Positions 27,266 to 38,500 of a stretch of 64,000 nt of DNA are shown here, piece by piece (within the stretch, counting starts at the first letter, position 1; each line of letters opens with the position of its first letter). Both the position numbers and the translations under genes were made by a program. Below the pieces are notes generated by a model that did not search any database, was not told where the DNA came from, and worked only from the letters and a program-made list of their open reading frames with translations. Source of the DNA: JALORV01 sp963791235 (lineage in GTDB: Bacteria; Pseudomonadota; Gammaproteobacteria; Burkholderiales; Burkholderiaceae_F); contig CAWBRW010000005.1 in assembly GCA_963791235.1 (NCBI GenBank), forward strand, positions 1-64,000, in the 5' to 3' direction.

Positions 27266-28321
27266 CTAGATCGGCTTGGCTGCCGAGGAGACGTTTGCAA
27301 CCGGCTTGGCGGTCGAACTGTTCTCGCCACTTCCCAGCCGCTTGGTGGCAAGCCAGTCGCGGATGCGCTGTGCATCGCCAATCCGGGAGTACTTGCCGAC
27401 GGAGTCCAGCAGAACCATCACCACACGCTGGCCCTCGACCACGGCCTGCATCACCAGGCAACGGCCCGCAGCCGAGATATAGCCGGTCTTCTGCAGACCG
27501 ATGTCCCAGTCCGGATTCGCCGTCAGGCGGTTGGTGTTCCCGTAACGGACCACGCGCCGGCCCACCGGCAAAGCAAGCTCGCCACTGATCGAGTGCTCCC
27601 GGATCACGTCGTGCTCGTAGGCCGCCTTGACGAGTCGCACCAGGTCGTTGGCGCTGGAACGGTTGTCCGGCGACAGACCCGTCGGGTCCGCGAAGTGCGA
27701 ATCGCTCATCCCGAGCATGCTCGCTTTGGCGTTCATCGCCTCGACGAACGCGTCCAGCCCGCCAGGGTAGGTCCGGCCAAGCAGTTGCGCCGCGCGGTTC
27801 TCGGAGGACATCAGCGCCAGATGCAATGCGGTGTCGCGCGTCATGGTCATGCCCGGACGCAGGTTCGAACGGATGTTGGCTCGAACAACCTCGTTCTGCG
27901 TGACGGTCAGTTCCTCGTCCAGCGGCAGATTGGCTTCAACGGTGACCAGCGCCGTCATCAGCTTGGTGATCGATGCGATCGGCAGCACGGCGTGCGTGTT
28001 CTTCTCGAACAGCACTTCGTCGGTGTCCTGGTTGACGACCAGCGCGACTGAAGACTTGAGTTCGAGCGGGTCTTCGGATCGGTGCAGGCCGGCCAGCTGC
28101 CCTTCCGATGGACGGGTCGGCACACGGACAATCACTCTTTTCTTGCGGGTGGATTGAATGCGAGCGTTGCCCGCCGGAACACTGCCGCTGACGCGCTTGC
28201 TAGTAGCGGAGGTCGACTTTGCCGAGGTGCCAGTGCCGGCCGCCTGTGCCGGTAAGGGCATGCCGGCCGTGGAAGCGACCGCCAGGCCGAGAGCACACGC
28301 TACAGCAATCAATCGTCGCAA
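27266..28321 (-). CDS. pbpG: D-alanyl-D-alanine endopeptidase (PBP7 type)
   Basis: The product is 351 aa with a signal peptide (RRLIAVACALGLAVASTAGMPLPAQAA). A low-complexity Ser/Thr/Lys region (about 30-75) precedes the class C penicillin-binding domain: LPIASITKLMTALVTVEANLPLDEELTV (SxxK), HLALMSSENRAAQLLGRTYPGG (SxN), and IGLQKTGYISAAGRCLVMQAVVEGQRVVMVLLDS (KTG). It cleaves D,D-peptide cross-links in periplasmic peptidoglycan. The C-terminal tail is short and has no membrane anchor. Confidence 0.93.
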   Translation of the reverse strand: MRRLIAVACALGLAVASTAGMPLPAQAAGTGTSAKSTSATSKRVSGSVPAGNARIQSTRKKRVIVRVPTRPSEGQLAGLHRSEDPLELKSSVALVVNQDTDEVLFEKNTHAVLPIASITKLMTALVTVEANLPLDEELTVTQNEVVRANIRSNLRPGMTMTRDTALHLALMSSENRAAQLLGRTYPGGLDAFVEAMNAKASMLGMSDSHFADPTGLSPDNRSSANDLVRLVKAAYEHDVIREHSISGELALPVGRRVVRYGNTNRLTANPDWDIGLQKTGYISAAGRCLVMQAVVEGQRVVMVLLDSVGKYSRIGDAQRIRDWLATKRLGSGENSSTAKPVANVSSAAKPI

Positions 28322-28418
28322 TTCCGCCTCCTGCTACTTGCTCGTCCGGCCAGCGAATCGCAGCCGCAGATACCAACAGAGCGAAGTTCACCAAACCTCG
28401 CCTCGGCCCGATCCTTCA

Positions 28419-28520
28419 TTAATCGGCGTAGACGCCGGTCTTCTTGATGCTCGCGCTCCACTGGTCGATCTCGGACTTCAATTGTGCCGACAATGGCCCT
28501 GAGACCTCTGTTCCCGCGGG
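28419..28520 (-). pseudogene. C-terminal remnant of a Bug-type solute-binding receptor
   Basis: The reverse frame ends LKSEIDQWSASIKKTGVYAD before TAA, a close match in character to the C-terminal helix of Bug/TctC receptors (F-x-x-E-x-x-KW-x-x-x-I-x-x-AG-x-x-x-D). Only about 33 codons remain before an in-frame TGA at 28521-28523; the remaining 90% of the gene is missing. This is recognition by pattern, so confidence is moderate. The remnant marks a place where a gene was lost beside the PEP-CTERM patch. Confidence 0.4.
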
Positions 28521-28603
28521 TCAACCGTAGTGCCTAACTCGCCCCCTATGAGGCGAATGAAGTCGTCGATCTCGAATTCCTGCGCTGCCGCTGGTGTCCG
28601 CAT
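28478..28603 (-). CDS. small ORF, possible acyl-carrier-like N-terminal fragment
   Basis: A 41-codon frame starts at ATG 28603 behind an AAAAGG ribosome-like site and reads MRTPAAAQEFEIDDFIRLIGGELGTTVDPREQ. The E-IDDFIRLIG-ELG segment resembles the first helix of acyl carrier proteins, but the frame stops before any DSL phosphopantetheine site and overlaps the Bug remnant in another frame. It may be a broken gene rather than a working peptide. The rest of 28322-28811 shows nothing convincing. Confidence 0.22.
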   Translation of the reverse strand: MRTPAAAQEFEIDDFIRLIGGELGTTVDPREQRSQGHCRHN

Positions 28604-28811
28604 TCGGCCTTTTCTCAATGCGCCGCGATTGTAGCCGCGGTTTCCGCGATGTGGACATCCGGTCGACTCAAAAGTACATCGGAGCTAAAGCTTATGCGAT
28701 GGACTTCATCCACTTCCTCACCTCGACCGGCCCATAATCGGTGTCTTTTGCCGAGGGCCGCAACGTTGTGCTGATACCCGGCTCGGCGCTCCTGCGGCTA
28801 AGGCCGAGTAC

Positions 28812-28850
28812 AAAGAAAAAGGGCCCGCACTGCGGGCCCTTTCAAAAAAA
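28812..28850 (-). terminator. intrinsic terminator of the first PEP-CTERM gene
   Basis: AAAGGGCCCGC (28818-28828) and GCGGGCCCTTT (28832-28842) make an 11-bp perfect stem with a 3-nt loop. On the minus strand it is followed by TTTTTCTTT, and it lies 15-50 bp after the PEP-CTERM stop. Confidence 0.85.
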
Positions 28851-28864
28851 CACCGATTGCCTTG

Positions 28865-29605
28865 TCAGGCCGCCGACTTGCGACGCCGCACGAGTCCGGC
28901 GATGCCGATCAGACCGACGCCGAGTAGCGCCAGCGAGCCGGGCTCGGGGACCGGGATTTCGTCGCCGGGGACGGTGGGCTCCGACAAGTCCGTCCCATAC
29001 TGGAACGTGATGTTGGAGATGTCGGCTAGGGTTCCCATGAACCCGTCGAGAGTGAAGATCACCGAGTTCTGGGTGATCGGTTCGCTCAGAAGTGGAGCAT
29101 TGCCAGTGGCAGGGTTGTCGGCCACGCTGCGAATACCGAACTCGATGCCGTTAGGAGAAGCTGGCCCTGCCAGATTAGCGCCGGGAAAAAGATCCGGAGG
29201 TCCGAAAAGTCCCAGACCGACACTGGAGATTCCCGAATTCGCCGAGTACAGAGCGAGTCCGTTTACGTAGGCCCACTCCCCTCCAACTACCGCACCCGCA
29301 GCAAAATCAGGGGTTCCGCCAGTGGTGGTGGGCCCACCCGCGATCGCGGACGTCCTAGTCAGCAGCGGATCTCCCACGACGTTAAAGTAAACGGCCGACA
29401 GGATATCTATGGGCACGAGCTGGTCTACGGTGCTCGTGTTGGTCAGCGTGACCGTCAGGGTCGTCCCGCTCAGGGCAAATTCCACCTGGGCCGCACGATC
29501 GCCCACCGAACCACTAAATATTACCGCTGACTGCGCGGCGACTGCGACGAGGCCGGTCGAGAGGCCGACCAGCACTTTGTGAAACTGATGCGACGGGAAC
29601 TTCAT
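28865..29605 (-). CDS. PEP-CTERM sorting-domain secreted protein 1
   Basis: The product is 246 aa. A signal peptide (HKVLVGLSTGLVAVAAQSAV) is followed by a Thr/Gly-rich beta-type body with few charged residues and no cysteine, then IPVPEPGSLALLGVGLIGIAGLVRRRKSAA: the PEP motif, a membrane helix and an arginine cluster. In species with EpsH/XrtA exosortase such tails are cleaved on the way to the surface, commonly linked with exopolysaccharide. The exosortase is not in this window. Its body shares no clear similarity with the neighbouring PEP-CTERM protein, so they are not recent duplicates, although their tails and promoters match. Confidence 0.9.
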   Translation of the reverse strand: MKFPSHQFHKVLVGLSTGLVAVAAQSAVIFSGSVGDRAAQVEFALSGTTLTVTLTNTSTVDQLVPIDILSAVYFNVVGDPLLTRTSAIAGGPTTTGGTPDFAAGAVVGGEWAYVNGLALYSANSGISSVGLGLFGPPDLFPGANLAGPASPNGIEFGIRSVADNPATGNAPLLSEPITQNSVIFTLDGFMGTLADISNITFQYGTDLSEPTVPGDEIPVPEPGSLALLGVGLIGIAGLVRRRKSAA

Positions 29606-29650
29606 TTCAACTCCTCAGAAGACAGACAATCCATCCCTGATATGAAGAAA

Positions 29651-29667
29651 AGCACGGTCCATGCCAA
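29651..29667 (-). promoter_or_regulatory. sigma-54-type promoter of PEP-CTERM gene 1
   Basis: On the minus strand TTGGCATGGACCGTGCT has GG, ten bases, then GC, the hallmark spacing of RpoN (-24/-12) promoters. Transcription would begin near 29640, leaving a 35-nt leader that includes GAGGAG ahead of the start codon. Just upstream is TGGGAA-AAG-TTCCCA (perfect inverted repeat, about 29668-29682). Confidence 0.72.
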
Positions 29668-29724
29668 TGGGAAAAGTTCCCATGTATTCAGGCCATTGCG
29701 ACGCAGCATCCGAATCGATCTCGC

Positions 29725-29745
29725 TGATTTGTAAAGGAAATCGAC
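29725..29745 (-). promoter_or_regulatory. conserved upstream element of PEP-CTERM gene 1
   Basis: The minus strand reads GTCGATTTCCTTTACAAATC with one more base (A), matching the element at 30913-30933 in 18 of 21 positions. It lies 58 bp upstream of the sigma-54 promoter, as expected of an enhancer-binding regulator site. The rest of the 29606-30029 gap shows no gene. Confidence 0.6.
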
Positions 29746-30029
29746 AAATACACCCTTGCGCAATATGTGGACATTTGGGCACGAAATTGGCTCCTTGCCC
29801 CGGTCGTCGCCACGCGCCGATTAGCGGTGCAGCGAAGTAGCTGGATTTCGATCGCAAGAATCTGCGTGCAGTCGAGCGCGGGGGACAGCACCCCATCTCG
29901 CGGATGCGATTCACGAACCCTGGCTGTAGGTGCACACCCCGTCCGCGCTGCCATCCGTGTCTCTTGCCGAGTCCCACGGCGATACCGCGAGTTCTGGGCG
30001 CTGTGCTTCAGGAGGTACGGGCGAGCACA

Positions 30030-30062
30030 AAGAAATGGGCCCGCGATGCAGGCCCTTTTTTG
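30030..30062 (-). terminator. intrinsic terminator of the second PEP-CTERM gene
   Basis: GGGCCCGC (30037-30044) pairs with GCAGGCCC (30048-30055) with one G-U pair and a 3-nt loop. On the minus strand it is followed by ATTTCTTT, and there is also a T-run on the plus side. The sequence around it (AGCACAAAGAAA-GGGCCCGC) resembles the terminator of the first PEP-CTERM gene. Confidence 0.75.
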
Positions 30063-30073
30063 CAAGAGTCGGA

Positions 30074-30793
30074 CTAGCGACCGGCGTTGCGGCGACGCGC
30101 TAGACCGGCGATGCCGAGCAGGCCGACGCCGAGCAGCGCCAGCGAGCCAGGCTCGGGTACCGGGACAACCGGTGCGATTTCCGCAGGTCCCAAGCGCACC
30201 TGCTGCAGTTCGTCGATGTTCTGGATTTGAACTGTGGAAAGGAGCGAAAAACTCCGCGCCACTTGATTATCCAAGGAATACAGCGTGAAGAAGTTCTGCC
30301 CCTGTCCATCCAAGTCGAAGCTAAAGTTGAACGCGCCGCCGAACTGATCTATCGCCTGGAATGTGGCGGTTCCGTCTTCGTCTGCATGAAGGTTGAAAAT
30401 CAACTTGGAGAACCCGAGCAGCGGATCGGCAAGGGCGATGGTGATGGCGTCGAAAGCACCATCCGCTCCTTCTATCCGTGCCTGTCCACCAGCCGGGACC
30501 ACGAGGTCTTCATTCCCCGTGAAATCCACGAGCGTTGCATGGTTCGTATTGAGACAGCCCTGCACGGTCAGCGCGGGCCCGTCCGGAAGGTTGCAGGCAT
30601 TAAATATGACGTTGTCGGTACCAACGTTGCCGCCGACTATCCCCTTTTCCAAAATGAGGGTCGCTTGGGCGTGTCCAACCAAGCCACAAAAAAGCGCTGT
30701 CGCTCCTAGAAGAAATTTGCTGGCCGAAGCCTGTCCAGCGCCACGGATACCGACAGCTGCCAGCATCCCGGTCAAAGCCATTCGTAACTTCAT
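30074..30793 (-). CDS. PEP-CTERM sorting-domain secreted protein 2
   Basis: The product is 239 aa from ATG 30793, behind GAGG; the frame runs 13 codons further upstream, but that region lies across the leader. The signal peptide is long (about residues 20-45, SKFLLGATALFCGLVGHAQA). The body has two cysteines (NACNLPDG and VQGCLNTN) and a beta-rich stretch. The tail is VPVPEPGSLALLGVGLLGIAGLARRRNAGR: PEP motif, helix, arginines, nearly identical to that of gene 1. It is predicted to be sorted by the same exosortase. Confidence 0.9.
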   Translation of the reverse strand: MKLRMALTGMLAAVGIRGAGQASASKFLLGATALFCGLVGHAQATLILEKGIVGGNVGTDNVIFNACNLPDGPALTVQGCLNTNHATLVDFTGNEDLVVPAGGQARIEGADGAFDAITIALADPLLGFSKLIFNLHADEDGTATFQAIDQFGGAFNFSFDLDGQGQNFFTLYSLDNQVARSFSLLSTVQIQNIDELQQVRLGPAEIAPVVPVPEPGSLALLGVGLLGIAGLARRRNAGR

Positions 30794-30837
30794 TTTTCCG
30801 ACCTCATAAGACAAGCGTCGGCCCCCGCACACAACAA

Positions 30838-30854
30838 AGCAGAAGGCATGCCAA
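30838..30854 (-). promoter_or_regulatory. sigma-54-type promoter of PEP-CTERM gene 2
   Basis: On the minus strand TTGGCATGCCTTCTGCT shows GG-N10-GC, sharing TTGGCATG with the first promoter. Transcription would begin near 30827. The symmetric box TGGGA-AAAGA-TCCCA lies directly upstream, at the same place as in gene 1. Confidence 0.72.
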
Positions 30855-30912
30855 TGGGAAAAGATCCCACGCCATCAGGACCTTGCAGTGCGGTAATCTG
30901 AACGGATGTCTT

Positions 30913-30933
30913 TGATTTGTAAAGAAAAGCGAC
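30913..30933 (-). promoter_or_regulatory. conserved upstream element of PEP-CTERM gene 2
   Basis: The minus strand reads GTCGCTTTTCTTTACAAATC plus A, matching 29725-29745 at 18 of 21 bases. It is 59 bp upstream of the sigma-54 promoter, one base from the spacing in gene 1. No gene is seen in 30934-31064. Confidence 0.6.
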
Positions 30934-31064
30934 GACGGCCGGCCAGCGCAAGGTCTCCCGTTTCAGGGATCTAGGAGCCCGGCCGCCTCTGACCGATGGG
31001 ATGCCCACGGCGCTTCCTCGATGACCCCGGGGCAGCCCCACTCAACCCCGGGTGTGATATCGAA

Positions 31065-33650
<2,586 letters not shown>

Positions 33651-33685
33651 GGAGCGTCCTATCCCCCGGATTCAATGTCCTCATT

Positions 33686-33714
33686 GAAAGTGAGGCGAAC
33701 CGCGAGGTTTTCAA
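33686..33714 (-). promoter_or_regulatory. candidate sigma-32 promoter of clpB
   Basis: On the minus strand CTTGAAA (33714-33708) is followed after 13 bp by CCTCACTTT (33694-33686), close to the heat-shock consensus CTTGAAA-N11-16-CCCCATNT. The clpB start is about 35 bp downstream. Confidence 0.6.
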
Positions 33715-33820
33715 GCGCACGGGGCACGGTTCTCGCTTTGCTAGGATCGATGCAGAGGGCTGCGGTGCCGCGGGTGCTCGCGCTGTGTAGCTCCGCTGCC
33801 GCCCCTTTTTGGTCTGCACT

Positions 33821-35593
33821 GTGCGCCTCGGACTGCTGGCTTCCTTCGTCTTGCTGATTGGCCTGCCCTTGGGCGCACTGGCGCAACAGGCGCCCGAAGT
33901 CGAGGGCACTCGGCTGGTCGCGCCGGCGGGGGTCAGCGGCCGCGTGGCGACCGCGCTGGAGGATGCACTCGCCCGGTATCGACTACCGGATGAAGCCGAC
34001 GAAGCGGACGAGGAGCGCGAATTGCGGCGGGCCGAGCGCACCGCCATCGAAGTGCTGGCCACGGAAGGCTATTTCAGCCCGACGGTCCGGTTCGAGCCGA
34101 ACCCTGCACGCGTTCCGCGGTACCGCCTGGTCGTCGCGCCAGGCCGCCTGACGACGGTCACGGCAGTCGACGTCGCTTTCAAGGGCGCACTCGCCGAGCC
34201 TGCCTACGCCGAGCGGGCGGCCGCCCTGCGACGCGACTGGGGCCTCGCGGTCGGCGCGGCGTTTCGCAGCCCGGACTGGGAGACCGCCAAGAATCGCCTG
34301 CTGCTCGCCGTGACTGCCCGCGACTTCGCTGCCGCATCGCTGACCAATTCCAGAGCGGAGGTCGATGTCGAAACGGCTTCGGCCGTGCTGCAGGTCGAAG
34401 TCGACAGCGGACCCGCGTATCGCGTCGGCCCGCTGCGGGTCGAAGGGCTCCAACGGCACGACGCAACGCTCGTCGAGCGCTTCAATCCGTTCACGCCGGG
34501 CGATCCCTACGACCGAGCCATGATGCTGCAGTTCCAGCAGGCCCTGCAGGAGACATCCTACTTTCGCAGCGTCGTGGTCACACTCGATCTCGACAACGCC
34601 ACGGAAAACGAAGCGCCGATGCGGGTGCGGCTGCGCGAAGCGCAGACGCGACGCCTTTCCGCGGGCATCGGCTTTGCAACAAACACCGGCGCGCATATCG
34701 AAGCGGTGTACCGCCAGTCGATCACGTTTGGTCGGCCCTACATCCTGCAGACCGGCTTCCGCGTCGACCAGACCGGCGAGTTTGCCTACGCCGACCTGAT
34801 CTTCCCGCCGCAGCGCGGCGGCGCCCGCGACAGCATCGGTGCGCTGATCGAGAACTCCGATATCGAGAACCTGCAGATCAACCGCTGGGGCCTCGGAGCC
34901 GCGCGCTCGCTGCTGACGGGACCGCGCGAAGGTCGCAACGTCGAAACCCAGCTGGCGTTCAACTTCGAGCACGAACGCCGCGAGACGCCGCTCGATCCGC
35001 CGATCACGCTCGACGTGCTGTCGAGCACCTACACCTGGACCCGACGCGATGTCGATGACTTCACCAATCCGCGACGCGGCAACCTGTTCCAGTTGCAGGG
35101 ATCGGTGGGGATCGGCAGTTTGTCGGTCGAGGACGCATTCGTGCGCGGCTTCGGCAGCATCGTGCAGTTCTTCCCCGTCGGCTCGCGCGATGTGCTGATC
35201 CTGCGCGGTCAGCTGGGCGCCGTGCAGGCCGAAAGCACGAATGTGGTTCCGAACAAGTTCCTGTTCCGGACTGGCGGCGCGCTCACCGTCCGCGGCTATG
35301 ACTTCGAGAGCCTGGGCGTGGAACAGGGAGGAGCCATCGTCGGCGGCCGCGCACTGGTCGTCGGCTCGGTCGAGTATGTCAAGTGGCTGCAGCGCTGGGG
35401 CGGGAATTGGGGTGTGGCGGCCTTTGTCGACGCAGGCGATGCGGCGGCCCGCTTCGGTGATCTCGACCTCGCACTTGGCTACGGCCTCGGAGCGCGTTGG
35501 CGCACTCCGGCCGGACCGCTCGCTGTCGACGTGGCCTGGGGTGAGCGCTTCCAGCAGTTGCGTGTGCACTTCTCGGTCGCGATTGCATTCTGA
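33821..35593 (+). CDS. tamA: translocation and assembly module outer-membrane protein TamA
   Basis: The product is 590 aa if begun at GTG 33821, which opens on a signal peptide (VRLGLLASFVLLIGLPLGALAQQ); TTG 33809 is a less likely alternative. Three POTRA-like segments cover about residues 25-250 (YFSPTVRFEPN, YRVGPLRVEGLQRHDATLVERFNPFTPGDPYDRAMM), then an Omp85 barrel: AGIGFATNTGAHIEAVYRQ, and near the end FLFRTGGALTVRGYDFESLGVEQGG with the RGY motif of Omp85 proteins. With TamB it inserts some outer-membrane proteins or moves lipids. The stop overlaps the tamB start (TGATG). Confidence 0.92.
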   Translation: MRLGLLASFVLLIGLPLGALAQQAPEVEGTRLVAPAGVSGRVATALEDALARYRLPDEADEADEERELRRAERTAIEVLATEGYFSPTVRFEPNPARVPRYRLVVAPGRLTTVTAVDVAFKGALAEPAYAERAAALRRDWGLAVGAAFRSPDWETAKNRLLLAVTARDFAAASLTNSRAEVDVETASAVLQVEVDSGPAYRVGPLRVEGLQRHDATLVERFNPFTPGDPYDRAMMLQFQQALQETSYFRSVVVTLDLDNATENEAPMRVRLREAQTRRLSAGIGFATNTGAHIEAVYRQSITFGRPYILQTGFRVDQTGEFAYADLIFPPQRGGARDSIGALIENSDIENLQINRWGLGAARSLLTGPREGRNVETQLAFNFEHERRETPLDPPITLDVLSSTYTWTRRDVDDFTNPRRGNLFQLQGSVGIGSLSVEDAFVRGFGSIVQFFPVGSRDVLILRGQLGAVQAESTNVVPNKFLFRTGGALTVRGYDFESLGVEQGGAIVGGRALVVGSVEYVKWLQRWGGNWGVAAFVDAGDAAARFGDLDLALGYGLGARWRTPAGPLAVDVAWGERFQQLRVHFSVAIAF

Positions 35594-38500
35594 TGAACAC
35601 GCCGCCTGCCCCACCCCCCACCGCTGCACCGTCCCGGCCGCGACGATCGTGGTTCGGCGCTATTGCGACGATCCTGGGGCCGGCGCTCGCGCTGATCCTC
35701 GCGGTGGCAATCGCGACATGGTGGATGGCGACGACCAGTTCGGGGCTGCGCGCCGCCGCAGCGCTGACCAGCGCGATCGTCCCGGGACTGACGCTGGACG
35801 GCGTCGACGGCTCGCTCGCCCGCAGCGTCCAGATCGCTCGCTTCGAACTCGATCGCGGCGGGTGGTCGGTGAAAGCCGAAAACGTGGACATCGAACTGCA
35901 CGACTGGTCGCTCGGCGCGCGCCGGCTCGATGCCGAACGCCTCACCGCCCGACGATTGCAGATCGACTGGCAATCCAGCGGCGCCCCGAGTTCTCCACCG
36001 GCCTTCCTGGGCCTGCCCTTCGAGTTGATCGTGCGGCAGGCAGGCGTCCAGGAACTGGCCCTGGGGGCGCGCGGCAGCACGCCGCTGGTGTTCCGTCACA
36101 TCGATCTCGTCGGGCGCATGGACTCACAGGGCATCGATATCGAACGTGTTCTCGGCGATTTCGATCGCACCCGGATCGAGGCGCGCGGCCGCATCGCTGC
36201 GGCACCGCCGTTCGTCACGCAGGCAACGGCGCAGCTCGGCACCACGGTGCAGAACCGCGCGATCACAGCCGCTGTCACGGCCTCCGGTTCGTTGCAGCAG
36301 CTGCAACTTCATCTGCAGGCCGACGACACGGCAGCGCGCGCGACCGCAAGCGGGACCCTACGAGCGTTCGACCCAGTCCTCTTCCAGCGTTTGATCGTCG
36401 ACGTCGAGTCCTTCGACCCGTCGCTGTGGTTCAGCGACGTGCCGTCGATGCAGCTTCGCGCTCGCGGCGACCTGTCCCCCACGACCGCACCAGACGGCTC
36501 GTGGCAGGTCTCCGGCCCGTTCTCGGCAGAAAACAGCAAGCCGGGACCGGTAGATCGCGATCTGCTGCCGCTACGCTCGGTGCGCGGCACCCTGGCGTGG
36601 AGCGCCGACACCCTGAAGCTCGACATCGAGCGCGCCGACGGCATCCGCGGCACGGCAAACGGCACGCTCGCGTGGTCCCGCGCCGAGGGTGTGCAGGCGA
36701 CGGCACAGTTTGCCGGCATCGATGCCACCACCCTGCACAGCCGTGCCGTCGCCACCACCGCCAGCGGCCAGCTCGCTTATAGCTTCCGGGACGGCGAACA
36801 GCGCTTTCGCGGCAGCGCGCGCAACGACCGCGGCTTGCCGCTGAGCGCCGACTTGGACAGCGCGCTGCGGGCCGGAGTGCTCGACGTGACACAGGCGCGG
36901 CTGCGCCTGGGTGACGGCCGCGCCGACCTACGCGGCCGCATCGAGCTCGGCGGCGCCCAGAGCGTTCGACTGAGCGGCAGTTTCACGAATCTCGACCTTG
37001 CCCAGCTGGTGCGTGGTCTCGACACCCACCTGAACGGCACGCTCGACATCGACGGACGCCTGCGAGCACCGCTCACCGGGCGCGCTCGCTTTGCACTCGA
37101 CGAGAGCCGCATCGCCGGGCGCCCGATCAACGGTCGCGGCACGTTGGAGACCGGCGAGCGCCGGCTGGAAGCCGACATCGAGTTGCGCTCCGGCGCGTCC
37201 CGGCTCACTGCGCTCGGAGGCCTCGGAGCCGGGCGTGACTTGAAGCTGGCACTGGTGTCACCGGACGTCGAGACCCTCGTGCCTGGTTACGGCGGCGCAG
37301 GTTGATGCAAGCGCCACCCTTTCGGGCGAACTCGACGTGGCCCGCATCGACGGCACGGTCTCGGCGAAGAACCTGCGACTGCCCGGCGGTCACCGCATCG
37401 CCAGCGCAGTCGCAGCGTTAAAAGGCGGCAGGGCCGCCGACGAGCCGCTTGCGATCACTGCGGACATCACGGGTCACAGTAGCCCCACCGGACCGCAGGC
37501 GTCGATCGCCGGCGCCACCCTGATCGGACGCGGTACCACTGCAAGCGCAACGCTGGAGCTGACCGGCACCACCGCGACCCAGCAACCGATCCGGATCGTT
37601 GCCCATGGCGGCATCAAGGAACGGGCGTGGCGCGGCTCGATCGCCGCTGTGGAAGTCGGCGCTCCCCTGGACCTGCTGATGACCACGCCGACACCGCTGA
37701 TGATCTCGACCGACGCCATGTCGCTTGGTCCTGCCGAGTTCAGCCTGCGCGGCACGCGCTTTCATGAGTTCGAGTTGCGTCGGGGCGACGGCCGGTGGCG
37801 CTCGTCAGGACGCTTCGAAGAGTTGCAGCCGCAGGCACTGGACGCGCAGGCGCGGGCACCGCGGCGCGTCGTGCGCAGCGGCGCGGGCGACCGCGTGCCG
37901 CTGACGCTCGGCGGCCGGTGGGAGTTCGAGCACACCGACGAGGGGGTCACCGGTATTGCCGTCATCGAGCGCACCGGCGGCGACCTCTACAGCGGTGTCG
38001 ACGCGCTGAACCCGATCGGCGTCAGCGACGTCGGCGCGGCCCTCAACGTGCTGAACAATCGCCTTACCGGCAACGCCTATGTCCGGGGGCGCGCCCTCGG
38101 CAAGATCGATGCCGAAATCGATGCCTACATCGATCCCGCGTTGACCGGCGGCCGAGTGCTCGCCCAGACGAGGCCATTCCGCGTGGCCGTCGATGCCGAC
38201 TTGCCCGACCTGAGCTGGGTCGGCCCGCTGATCGGCGACAGCGTGCAGTTCGCGGGTCGCGCGGCGATCAAGGCGGCGATCGGCGGCACGCCGGCAGACC
38301 CGACTTCCACCGGGACGATGACTGGCGAATCATTGCGGCTGGCGTGGGTCGACCAGGCGGTGCGCCTCGAGAACGGCAAGCTGGATGCGGTGCTCGACGA
38401 TGGCGTTCTCGTCATCAACGAACTGATTTTCGCCGGGACACCACGCGTTGCGCCTGGCGACCTGCGCGCACTCGAGGGCCTTGACTCGAATCGGCCGTTC

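Noticed and set aside
28741..29010. 89-codon plus-strand frame near the first PEP-CTERM gene
   Set aside because: It overlaps the terminator and the antisense of the PEP-CTERM tail; no family signal.
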